DNA from: Candidatus Thorarchaeota archaeon
GTDB taxonomy: Archaea > Asgardarchaeota > Thorarchaeia > Thorarchaeales > Thorarchaeaceae
Assembly (NCBI GenBank): GCA_030638785.1
Contig: DAOWDY010000060.1
Coordinates: 1-10,585, forward strand
Length of the DNA: 10,585 bases
Direction of reading: 5' to 3'
Position 1 is the stretch's first letter. Each line of letters begins with the position of its first letter. The translations under genes were made by a program, and so were the position numbers. The notes beneath the pieces are model-generated. The model searched no databases. It was not told the DNA's origin and saw only the letters and a list, made by a program, of their open reading frames with translations. Positions 1 to 7,153 of the stretch are shown one piece after another.

Positions 1-80
1 AGAGGAGGGTGATAGAAATCTGATATCGCCTGACTCCAAGCCCGTTGAGCTGCGATATCTAGACTATCACTCCTTGACAA
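1..80 (-). CDS. 5' end of a gene downstream of the MoxR-like ATPase, cut by the window edge
   Basis: A minus-strand reading frame starts with TTG at 80 and stays open to the left edge, giving 26 complete codons beginning MSRSDSLDIAAQRAWS and continuing to an FYHPP stretch. The start is supported by a GAGGG Shine-Dalgarno sequence at 88-92 that overlaps the stop codon of the MoxR-like gene and leaves a 7-base spacer. The same layout recurs at other junctions in this window. The gene would be co-transcribed with, and probably translationally coupled to, the ATPase. In many genomes the gene after a MoxR ATPase encodes a von Willebrand factor A-domain partner; that is a family-level expectation only, because no diagnostic motif falls within the visible residues. 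Confidence 0.6.
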   Translation of the reverse strand, partial: MSRSDSLDIAAQRAWSQAISDFYHPP

Positions 81-90
81 TATTTATCCC

Positions 91-1806
91 TCATGTTTTC
101 TCGAGAGTCTTTTCTATCTCCTTTCCTAGTTCTATAGATTCCTTTCCACCAGACACCTCAAGAAAAACCGGGGACTCTGGAGTGCTTCCTGTAACGTAAA
201 CAACGAGTGTAACTCCATCAGTTCTCGCAACCTTACGTTTTGGTGGGTTCAGGGTTTCCTTAAGGACGCTTGTCATTCTTGGAATTTTTAAGCTAATTGT
301 TGTCCAAAGATCCTGCCACTGCTCGAAGGTCAGAGAGTATTGGGAAAGAGTCAGCTTATGTAATTCATCAGAGATTCTCCCCAAAAGCATGCTTCGATTC
401 GGAAAGTCAGAGGATTCAAGTAGTTCCTGCTGAAGTTTGGTTAGCTGATCTACACTCCCAGAAGTGACAGCCTTCTCAATGTTCCTCACCATTTTTGCAT
501 AGTTTGGCTTTTTAAGCTCCTTAGCAAGCTTGAGATAATCCAAGCGGACTAACAGGTCGCTCTTCGCCATTTCTTTTAGCTCATCTGAAATTGATTTGTC
601 AGCCTCTCCACGTTTCAGCTTGCCCATCAACTTGATGGCGGCCTCTCTCTGTGCAAATCGTGTAGAACCTAGTTCAACAAGATGCTTGGTAAAATCAAAG
701 GTATTACCAAAGAAGGGAGATTTCTCGATGAATTCAGGGACAAATCTAGTCCTGTGCCAAAACACTAGAGGGGCAAGAGATTTGACGATTTCAATACCCA
801 CCTCTGGAGCGCCCACTAACCATGCCGCAGCTTTACAATATCGATTGAGGTCCTTTGCAGCCCGTACACTAAGGGGAATAACAACCTTGTTGCACACACT
901 CTTTGTTGTATTGAAGTGACATCCCTCGCATAGACCGGTCTCGACGGTCAGTGAATGCGATTGGCTTTTGTCAGCTCTGATGCATGCACCGAACTCTCTG
1001 ACCAATGATCGCATAAACTCCGAGGCAGTACGAGATACAGGTATCTTATCAACTAAATTCCAGAGTGTGAGCAAGTCCTGTTCAGTGGTTATGGCAGGAA
1101 CTTGCCATAGCTCATCATAACCGAAGAGTCGTTCATCCCGAGAGGCAAGAATGACCTCAAGATCATCAACGGTGGGCATGGTAATTGGGACAGCCAATCC
1201 AAAACGATCCAAAAATGGTGGAGCCATATCGAACGTTCCACTGTCAGTAGGGTTCATTGTGGCATATAGACAGTAGTCATCACAGCGTTTGACCTCATCA
1301 TAATACTTGAGTTCGCCTTCAGCTAGTAATGATAATAGAATGTTCTGAGCATGAGGGGTCAGACGATTTACTTCATCGATAATCTTCCAGAAATTGGTAA
1401 CAAAACGCCTCCAGACAACAACCTCCACTCCTTCTTTCATAAGAGGGCCTGGACGCAAGGTTGCCACCATTTTCTCCTCAGTTAGTTGAGGATGTCCCCT
1501 GAGCATTCCATCATCTATCTCATCAAGAGTCTTTCCAGTTAACATGCGTCCAAGTAGTTTGATGAGTGTAGTCTTCCCACCTCCATGACCACCAATAAGC
1601 AGCATTGCAGACCTAGGGACGAGTGAGTTGAGAACACATGCCCCTGCAATCAGAGGTAGCCTGACAGTGCTTACACGATCACTGCTTCTTGCAGCGGATT
1701 TGTAACGAATAGGAAGCTCCTGGGAATGTACGAAGAGACCTCGACTCTCTACTGTTGTAATTACATTCCAGATGCTTTCACGAAGTTCATCACTGGACTC
1801 GGTCAT
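91..1806 (-). CDS. MoxR-class AAA+ ATPase with an inserted four-cysteine cluster
   Basis: This 571-residue protein has a complete AAA+ core of the MoxR type: Walker A GGHGGGKTT (72-80), Walker B KIIDEVNR (141-148), sensor 1 ATMNP (182-186), an FLDRFG segment carrying the arginine finger (198-203), and a sensor 2 region around SVRAAKDL (313-320). MoxR ATPases are chaperone-like machines that remodel or insert cofactors into partner proteins, often with a VWA-domain partner. Between the core and sensor 2 lie C275, C293, C296 and C305 (spacing 17, 2 and 8), which look like a metal or Fe-S site; this is unusual for MoxR. Residues from about 340 to 571 form a long, mostly charged and helical C-terminal region that I cannot assign. 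ATG at 1806 is the natural start, although no strong Shine-Dalgarno precedes it. It is transcribed divergently from the SMC operon. The ATPase assignment is secure; the substrate is unknown. Confidence 0.88.
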   Translation of the reverse strand: MTESSDELRESIWNVITTVESRGLFVHSQELPIRYKSAARSSDRVSTVRLPLIAGACVLNSLVPRSAMLLIGGHGGGKTTLIKLLGRMLTGKTLDEIDDGMLRGHPQLTEEKMVATLRPGPLMKEGVEVVVWRRFVTNFWKIIDEVNRLTPHAQNILLSLLAEGELKYYDEVKRCDDYCLYATMNPTDSGTFDMAPPFLDRFGLAVPITMPTVDDLEVILASRDERLFGYDELWQVPAITTEQDLLTLWNLVDKIPVSRTASEFMRSLVREFGACIRADKSQSHSLTVETGLCEGCHFNTTKSVCNKVVIPLSVRAAKDLNRYCKAAAWLVGAPEVGIEIVKSLAPLVFWHRTRFVPEFIEKSPFFGNTFDFTKHLVELGSTRFAQREAAIKLMGKLKRGEADKSISDELKEMAKSDLLVRLDYLKLAKELKKPNYAKMVRNIEKAVTSGSVDQLTKLQQELLESSDFPNRSMLLGRISDELHKLTLSQYSLTFEQWQDLWTTISLKIPRMTSVLKETLNPPKRKVARTDGVTLVVYVTGSTPESPVFLEVSGGKESIELGKEIEKTLEKT

Positions 1807-1982
1807 TAGGGCTCAGCTCAAGCAGCAGGAGCATGACGGGATTCCTTAAGGTTACTGCGATGAAGGCGCGAATCATCAGGACAAAATCAATCGTAAAACG
1901 AACGGCGCGGAAGTTAGGCATTGTCCGAAGGGGTAATATGGTTTCATTTGCACCTCGACCCTGAATTGCAGTGGGGAAAAAT
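1807..1982. promoter_or_regulatory. Divergent intergenic region between the MoxR-like gene and the SMC operon
   Basis: These 176 bases separate two operons reading away from each other, so promoters for both must lie here or close by. An AT-rich GTAATATGG-like element near 1933-1941 could act as a TATA box for the plus-strand operon, since a start point about 26 bases downstream would fall shortly before the ATG at 1983. Its reverse complement could serve the minus strand. No tRNA or strong hairpin is visible. A short hydrophobic minus-strand frame crosses the region but lacks a ribosome binding site. Confidence 0.4.
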
Positions 1983-3053
1983 ATGAGCCGCGACGATCTA
2001 TTGAGTGAAGTTATCATCCTGAAGAATCCGGAGGACCTTTCTACAGAGAGATTTAGTCAACCCTCAGTAGTGGAGAGAGCCAAGCTATTCCATTCAGTCT
2101 TGTCAGGTTATCCTACATTCAAAGAAACACTTCAGAAGAAAGGACTTCAGTTTGGGGGAAGAGTTTTACTGGTAGGACCCCCGGGTACCGATTTTGAGGC
2201 GTTCATCTTTCACATTGCATTGGAAGTTCCAATGAAGATGATCAGGCTCCAAATGAGTGCGGTGATAGGTGGAGAAGAACAAATTTCCGAGGCACTTAGG
2301 ACTGCAGTTGAGTTCGCTAAGAGAAATCCGCCAGTGGTTCTTTACCTAGAGCAGACAGAGCTTCTAGGTCGTGAGGGAACCAATCACGCATCAGTTCTCT
2401 ATAACTCTTTCAAGGAACTAACCTGGGACGAGAATGAGGTTTTGGTGGTTTGCTCCACGTCGGACCCAGGAAAAATTGAGCGGGACCTGCTCACATCTTT
2501 TGACCGAGTTTATATCTTTCCAGCTCCACTTCTTACTGAGAGGGTACGGGTGTTTGAAACACTTCTAGAGGGTAGAAATAATCTGGATCCAACATTACTC
2601 GGGGAGCTCACTGATGGTTGGGGATTTTCAGATATTCAACATCTTTCAGTAAGTCTTTTGACCGACGTACCAGAGGGACCTGAACCATTACCTCGTGTAA
2701 AACTCGAGCAATTGATTGGGAGCAGTGGCGTACCGGGTCTCTCACGATATGAAACTCATGATACAATAGCTAGAACAGCAAGAGGTGAACATGTTCCATC
2801 TCCTGAAGCAATTAATACCGAGTATCCTGATGATTTTGTAGACCAACTCTATCTCATGGCAGTGGGTGATGACTTTCAGGGGACACAGAGAATCATTGAA
2901 ACTTTGAACAACAATTTACCACTAACACCACAGGATCGAAACTTTCTAAGCAAGAATCCATTCTTGCTTTCCGGCAATCCAGAGGACCGGCTTACAAGAT
3001 TGATGCGAGCTAAAAGAACTAATGATAGACTAAGTAGATTGATGGGAAGGTAG
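1983..3053 (+). CDS. Degenerate AAA-fold protein (pseudo-ATPase) heading the SMC operon
   Basis: Read from ATG 1983 the protein has 356 residues. GGGG at 1973-1976 sits 6 bases before this ATG, which is why I prefer it to an in-frame GTG at 1971. The fold signature is that of classical AAA proteins: GPPGTDFEA (65-73) where an active enzyme has GPPGTGKT, LYLEQTE (120-126) where hhhDE is expected, CSTSDP (158-162) at sensor 1, SFDRVYIFPAP near 172-182 in the arginine-finger region, and a DGWGFSDI stretch (211-218) matching the small-domain G-x-S-x-x-D motif. The P-loop lysine and threonine are gone and the Walker B pair has become EQ, so nucleotide hydrolysis is unlikely. The last 100 residues are helical and of unknown type. 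It ends 4 bases before the SMC start codon, so it probably acts with the SMC protein as a structural or regulatory subunit. That role is inferred. Confidence 0.78.
   Translation: MSRDDLLSEVIILKNPEDLSTERFSQPSVVERAKLFHSVLSGYPTFKETLQKKGLQFGGRVLLVGPPGTDFEAFIFHIALEVPMKMIRLQMSAVIGGEEQISEALRTAVEFAKRNPPVVLYLEQTELLGREGTNHASVLYNSFKELTWDENEVLVVCSTSDPGKIERDLLTSFDRVYIFPAPLLTERVRVFETLLEGRNNLDPTLLGELTDGWGFSDIQHLSVSLLTDVPEGPEPLPRVKLEQLIGSSGVPGLSRYETHDTIARTARGEHVPSPEAINTEYPDDFVDQLYLMAVGDDFQGTQRIIETLNNNLPLTPQDRNFLSKNPFLLSGNPEDRLTRLMRAKRTNDRLSRLMGR
3041..3051 (+). promoter_or_regulatory. Ribosome binding site deciding the TTG start of the SMC gene
   Basis: GGGAAGGT at 3044-3051 lies over the last codons and stop of the upstream gene and is 6 bases before TTG at 3058. 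Starting at TTG keeps the residues before the first beta strand of the SMC head, and no ATG or GTG offers a better start. The position implies translational coupling between the two genes. Confidence 0.65.
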
Positions 3054-3057
3054 CTAC

Positions 3058-6000
3058 TTGAGAAAATTCGACACACACATTGAATCAGTCAAACTGAATA
3101 ACTTCTTGTCCTTCTATGAAGGAGATGTAGTGTTTGATTCAGGTCTGACTGTTATTGTGGGACCAAATGGCTCAGGCAAGACGTCGATATTCCATGCAAT
3201 CAAATTCGCACTTGGCTCTAACCAAAGAGAGAACAGGTATTCAAAATGGAGCGATTTTATTCGCCATGGGGCTAGTTCTGCAGAGGTTGAAGTGGTTGCT
3301 AGAGTTAATGGCCAGAGTAGGAAATTTCAGAGAAAGATTAGCCGTGATGGAATACCACGAGCTTATGTTGATGGTAAGCGAGTAAAGGCAGCTGAGTTAC
3401 AAAGTCTCGTGAGTGATCTTGGTTTTGATGTTGATAATCCTCTCGTCTTTATGCCTCAAGAGAGAATCAATGCTATTCGTGACATGGATCCTATTGAGGT
3501 TAGAAAACTCATTGAGGAGGGAACAGGACTCAGCGTCCTACGAGACAGAATACACTTGGAGGAAGTGAAGGTTCACCATAGTAGGGAAAAACTTAGTGCA
3601 GCAACAAGTGAAGCACAAGTGGTTGAGAGAGAGCTAGAGCTTTTACAGGGAGATGTAGAGAGGCTTCAACGTAAGCGTGAGTTACTAAAACAAGAGGGAG
3701 TCTTGGACACAGAAGTAAAATGGGCAACTATCGACGATTTATCTAAGAATATCAGCAAGATAAAAACAGACATAGAAGAGAAAGAACAGGGCATGGGAGA
3801 AGTTCTTGACCAAATCGTTTCTCTGGAGGATAAAGTAGATACTGAGGAATTAAGAGCCAGTAAACTTGGACAGGATGCTTCGAGTCTGCAGAGAGAGATG
3901 GGCGGCATAACTGCAAGAATTGATGGAGAAGAGCGCAGACTAAACAAGATCGAAAGTGAAACAAAGCAGGTCCTTGATGAGATTAGGGAACTTGAGAGAA
4001 GAATCAAGAAAGAGAGGAGACGTGCAGAGAAGGATCAAGAAGATCTACGCAGGATTGGTTCAGCAAAAGAGAATACTCTTGAGAATCGAAAGCAGACAAG
4101 TTTAGAGATTGATAAGATAGAAGAAGAGCGCGAGAAGATAGAGAATGAACTTGCGGTATTCGCGGAATGGAATTCCAAACGATCGGATGCGCTTGGAAAA
4201 TACAGAGCGCTTCAGGCCGATATCAAAGGTAAGGATCTACTGTTCAGGAGTCTGCAGGAGAAACTTCAGAATGACGAAGCAGATCTTCAGGCGATAGAGA
4301 GCAAATGGGGACACATTTGGGCAACTCTCGAAGGAACAGATGAGAAGGAGCTAGCTCTAAAGAAAGGACAAGTAGAGAGAGAGATTACTTCTCTGAATGA
4401 AAAGCGATTCCAATTCTCTAATCAAGTATCTCAACTTCAGAGAGAGATTGACGATATCAGGCTTCGTTTGACAGAGAGTACTAAGAGAATCCCTGACAGT
4501 GTAATGGAACTGACAGAGGCGATTTCAGAACACAGACTTGAGAGTGTTACTGGACCTATTGTAGAGATTCTTACAGCTAATGACGAATATGCAAGTGCAT
4601 TAGAAGCGATAGTACCAGGGAATATGGCTTTCTCCTTTCTTGTTGAAGACAAAGCAGAGTTTGTTCTACTAAATCGCCTACGTGACAAAATGGATGCTCC
4701 ATCACCAATCATTTTCCTGAGAGATATCAACAGCCTTGGAAATGAAAAACCACTTCCATCATGGAAGGGAGTTGTAGGATATCTATGGGATTTGATTGGT
4801 TTAGACCCCGAAATATACCTAAAGATGAGAGCAGCCTTTGGAGATTATGTTGTTACTCGCGATACTCAGACGACAACAAAAGCAGCTCAACAAGAGAGCT
4901 TGCATGCTGTATCTTTGGATGGACAACGATCCGAACTTTCATCCAGTCGAATAATTAGCCATCCGAAAAGCGAACCGAGTGGCGTAATCGCGACTGCACC
5001 TCTTCAGACGAGACTGGCCTCTGCTGAATCAGAGCAGGTAATTGCTCGAAATCAAGTGACTGATGTAATGGGGCGAATCGATAAGGTAACCCAAGAACGA
5101 GAAGACGTCATGGACTTAATGAGTCAAGTTACACGATGGAGTGGGACTTGGGAGCGAAGAAAGAAACTCAAGGAAATAATTCCGAATCAAGAGGAACGAA
5201 TAGTTTCATTGGATGATGAGATAAAGGACTTGCAGGTTGAATTCGGAAAGTCTGAACGTGCCTTGAAGAAATTGGATAGCGCGCAACCACCTGAGAGAAG
5301 CAGATTAGTTGGACAACAGTCAGCACTTAGGATGAAGTATCGCAAATTGAAAGGTGAATTAACTCAAATCGAATCACGACTTCAAACAGCACAGAATGAT
5401 GAAGCCTCAAAGCGACACGAACTTAGAGGGCTCGAAGAAAGTACACTGATGCTCTCAGAGCGAGCTAGTGAGTTACGCGAAGAGATTGCTTCTTCAAAGA
5501 GTGATGGTAGTAAAATCGTAGAATTAATTGAGAGTCTTCGGACCGGACTTGAGAATTCACGTACACAATACGAGGCCCTAATTGCACAGCAAGTAGATGT
5601 GAGAGGTGAGATTCGGAAATTCAGCGACCGTCTGCTGGAACTGAATCTATCAGTGAAGGACAACAGGATACTAGTCCTTCAATCGAAACGTCAACTTGAG
5701 AGTTTTCAACATCAAAAGGATTCCTTACAAAAGGAACTCAAGAAGAAGAAACGTCCCGAGAAAGTGAGAGAAATCGAAGTCGTGAGAGATGATCTCCTCA
5801 GGGTCAGACATCAGCTAGAGGAATACAAGGACGTATCAGAAACAGTTGCGCACACTGAAACCCAGCTCAAGGACCAACTTGCTGAGTTGACCGAAAAGGT
5901 CGGAATTATCCACACGGAGTTAACAGAGGCAGAAGAAACTGTGAAGGATATACGAAAGCAGTACCATGATGGCATGAATGACATACTTAGAAAAGTAGAA

Positions 6001-6429
6001 TCGGAGATTAACAACATCTTGAATACAGTCAGATTTGCTGGTGAGATTCGATTCAAATTGAACGTAATCAATCAAGTATATGGAGTTGAATTCAAGACAC
6101 GAATCAAGACGGAGGAGTTTGGTGCATTAAGTGCTGGGTCTGGAGGAGAGAGGTCTCTTATTGCAATCGGGTTAATTCTTGCACTTCAACGGTTCAACCC
6201 AGCTCCAATCTATGCAATGGATGAGATTGATACATTCCTAGATGCAACAAATACTGAACTCGTGAGCAGACTACTTCATGATTCTTCTAGGAGAAGCCAG
6301 TTCATTCTCTTTACTCCAGCTAAGAGCACACACCTTCTGAGAAATGCGGACAAACGACTGGGTGTAGTATCACCAAGTGGGAAGGAACCATCTGTCATAA
6401 TTGAGAGTCCGAAATTCGTGGACCAGTAG
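3058..6429 (+). CDS. smc: SMC-family ATPase with an SMC5/6-like head
   Basis: This 1123-residue protein has the full SMC layout: N-terminal head half, long coiled coil (about 165-490), hinge (about 495-650), returning coiled coil (about 655-990) and C-terminal head half. SMC dimers are DNA-organising ATPases that act on the chromosome. Walker A is GPNGSGKTS (35-43), the Q-loop glutamine is Q134 within FMPQERI, the signature is GSGGERS (1027-1033), Walker B is PIYAMDEID (1050-1058) and the D-loop is FLDATN. Several details recall SMC5/6: PQ in the Q-loop, FIRHGASSAEVEV after Walker A, no leucine before SGGE, and P1087 where classical SMCs have the switch histidine. The D-loop and Walker B remain like classical SMC. 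The hinge starts with GPIVEIL at 499 but lacks the usual glycine-rich end. The downstream neighbour resembles a kleisin, which supports a working complex. Family assignment is certain; the subfamily is less so. Confidence 0.96.
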   Translation: MRKFDTHIESVKLNNFLSFYEGDVVFDSGLTVIVGPNGSGKTSIFHAIKFALGSNQRENRYSKWSDFIRHGASSAEVEVVARVNGQSRKFQRKISRDGIPRAYVDGKRVKAAELQSLVSDLGFDVDNPLVFMPQERINAIRDMDPIEVRKLIEEGTGLSVLRDRIHLEEVKVHHSREKLSAATSEAQVVERELELLQGDVERLQRKRELLKQEGVLDTEVKWATIDDLSKNISKIKTDIEEKEQGMGEVLDQIVSLEDKVDTEELRASKLGQDASSLQREMGGITARIDGEERRLNKIESETKQVLDEIRELERRIKKERRRAEKDQEDLRRIGSAKENTLENRKQTSLEIDKIEEEREKIENELAVFAEWNSKRSDALGKYRALQADIKGKDLLFRSLQEKLQNDEADLQAIESKWGHIWATLEGTDEKELALKKGQVEREITSLNEKRFQFSNQVSQLQREIDDIRLRLTESTKRIPDSVMELTEAISEHRLESVTGPIVEILTANDEYASALEAIVPGNMAFSFLVEDKAEFVLLNRLRDKMDAPSPIIFLRDINSLGNEKPLPSWKGVVGYLWDLIGLDPEIYLKMRAAFGDYVVTRDTQTTTKAAQQESLHAVSLDGQRSELSSSRIISHPKSEPSGVIATAPLQTRLASAESEQVIARNQVTDVMGRIDKVTQEREDVMDLMSQVTRWSGTWERRKKLKEIIPNQEERIVSLDDEIKDLQVEFGKSERALKKLDSAQPPERSRLVGQQSALRMKYRKLKGELTQIESRLQTAQNDEASKRHELRGLEESTLMLSERASELREEIASSKSDGSKIVELIESLRTGLENSRTQYEALIAQQVDVRGEIRKFSDRLLELNLSVKDNRILVLQSKRQLESFQHQKDSLQKELKKKKRPEKVREIEVVRDDLLRVRHQLEEYKDVSETVAHTETQLKDQLAELTEKVGIIHTELTEAEETVKDIRKQYHDGMNDILRKVESEINNILNTVRFAGEIRFKLNVINQVYGVEFKTRIKTEEFGALSAGSGGERSLIAIGLILALQRFNPAPIYAMDEIDTFLDATNTELVSRLLHDSSRRSQFILFTPAKSTHLLRNADKRLGVVSPSGKEPSVIIESPKFVDQ

Positions 6430-6435
6430 GGAGGA
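6429..6435 (+). promoter_or_regulatory. Strong Shine-Dalgarno for the kleisin-like gene
   Basis: GGGAGGA begins on the last base of the SMC stop codon. It is 4 bases before ATG 6440 and 7 bases before ATG 6443. The 7-base spacing matches the other junctions here and slightly favours the second ATG, which would shorten the protein by one methionine. Confidence 0.75.
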
Positions 6436-6439
6436 ATGA

Positions 6440-7081
6440 ATGATGGCAACTTCAAAGAAACTTCTCTCACGGGTCCAGAAGATAGTTGACTCAATGGAAA
6501 AAGGAAAAACGGATCCACTTGATGTCCAACTCAGTGATGCCTACAAGGAGCTTAGAGAAGTTGCGGCAGAAGTAGAGTCCCGACTTGATATTGATGCGAT
6601 GTTAAATGACATTCTTGAATCAAAAGTTACAAGGGTTCAAGAACTTGCTAAAGTGCTTGCAGCCCCAGAACTCTATGTTGACCGATTAAAGAGTATCAAA
6701 CCAAGAGACCTGAGCAAACTGATTGTCTACAGGCAACCAATGAAAATGACGCGACTTGAATATGATGGACTAACAAAGTCGCTAGAACGAATATCACAAC
6801 ACATCGATGCACTGAGTCAATTACCTATTGACGATCCAGTACCAGAAATGTCAGGAGTTCCAGATGATTATACATTCGCATCCCAAGATTCTGTCTTTCT
6901 AGCAGATCTTGAGAAATTTGCCAAGAAGATTCCAAAGAACAAAGCTGTTGATATAGACAAAATCATTGAAACTGATGACTTTGAGCTATTCCTCAAGCGG
7001 TTTTTGTATGTGGTAATTTTAATCTCAAGGGGACTGCTTGAATACTTCCCAGAAACTAATACAATTAGAAAACCAGTATAG
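6440..7081 (+). CDS. Candidate ScpA-type kleisin, SMC partner
   Basis: This 213-residue, largely helical protein directly follows smc with a 10-base gap. Archaeal ScpA proteins are of similar length and contain an N-terminal block that opens with a DPW-type motif, runs through a helix ending in a leucine/aspartate step, and continues into a helix rich in small and basic residues. Here KGKTDPLDVQLSDAYKELRE (21-40), followed by LDIDAMLNDILESKVTRVQE (49-68), fits that pattern. The C-terminal 35 residues, with FLKRFLYVVILISRGLLEYF (184-203), fit the short winged-helix end by which kleisins bind the SMC cap, though the final strands are brief. The middle (about 80-165) looks like linker. A kleisin closes the SMC ring and recruits kite or HAWK subunits. 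The assignment rests on position plus weak sequence resemblance, so an unrelated SMC accessory protein remains possible. Confidence 0.62.
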   Translation: MMATSKKLLSRVQKIVDSMEKGKTDPLDVQLSDAYKELREVAAEVESRLDIDAMLNDILESKVTRVQELAKVLAAPELYVDRLKSIKPRDLSKLIVYRQPMKMTRLEYDGLTKSLERISQHIDALSQLPIDDPVPEMSGVPDDYTFASQDSVFLADLEKFAKKIPKNKAVDIDKIIETDDFELFLKRFLYVVILISRGLLEYFPETNTIRKPV

Positions 7082-7092
7082 GAGAAAGAAAA

Positions 7093-7153
7093 GGCGGGGA
7101 TGTGACCAGTGGCTCGCCGGTCACAATACCCCTAAGACCCCACCGTTATTTTT
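7093..7153. terminator. Bidirectional terminator-like hairpin between convergent operons
   Basis: TGTGACC (7101-7107) pairs perfectly with GGTCACA (7119-7125), and outside it GGGG (7096-7099) can pair with CCCC (7129-7132) across a small internal loop. A T-rich run at 7146-7153 follows on the plus strand. On the minus strand the A-rich stretch 7083-7092 becomes a T/C tract after the hairpin. It lies exactly between the stop codons of the kleisin-like gene and the exporter. Archaeal termination depends mainly on T-tracts, so the hairpin may instead stabilise the 3' ends. Confidence 0.6.

Noticed and set aside
596..919. Plus-strand 107-codon frame
   Set aside because: It is antisense to the MoxR-like gene, whose motifs are unambiguous.
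1790..1921. Minus-strand 43-residue hydrophobic frame (ATG 1921) overlapping the MoxR-like start by 17 bases
   Set aside because: It has a membrane-like middle, but there is no ribosome binding site before any of its starts, and longer versions run antisense into the degenerate AAA gene. It is probably chance in a promoter region.
1807..1970. Possible tRNA or structured RNA in the divergent region (a GGTCGAGG-like stretch suggested a T-arm)
   Set aside because: No acceptor stem, D-arm or anticodon arm could be paired around it.
1971..1973. GTG as the start of the degenerate AAA gene
   Set aside because: The GGGG run that overlaps this GTG is better placed as the ribosome binding site for ATG 1983, and the GTG has no site of its own.
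3666..4007. Serine-rich minus-strand frame inside smc
   Set aside because: It is the complement of coiled-coil codons rich in Glu, Lys and Arg, a common shadow; similar frames at 4437-4730, 5382-5663 and 5811-6071 were rejected for the same reason.
3058..6429. Rad50/SbcC as an alternative name for the SMC protein
   Set aside because: A folded hinge domain of about 150 residues is present and there is no zinc-hook CxxC in the centre.
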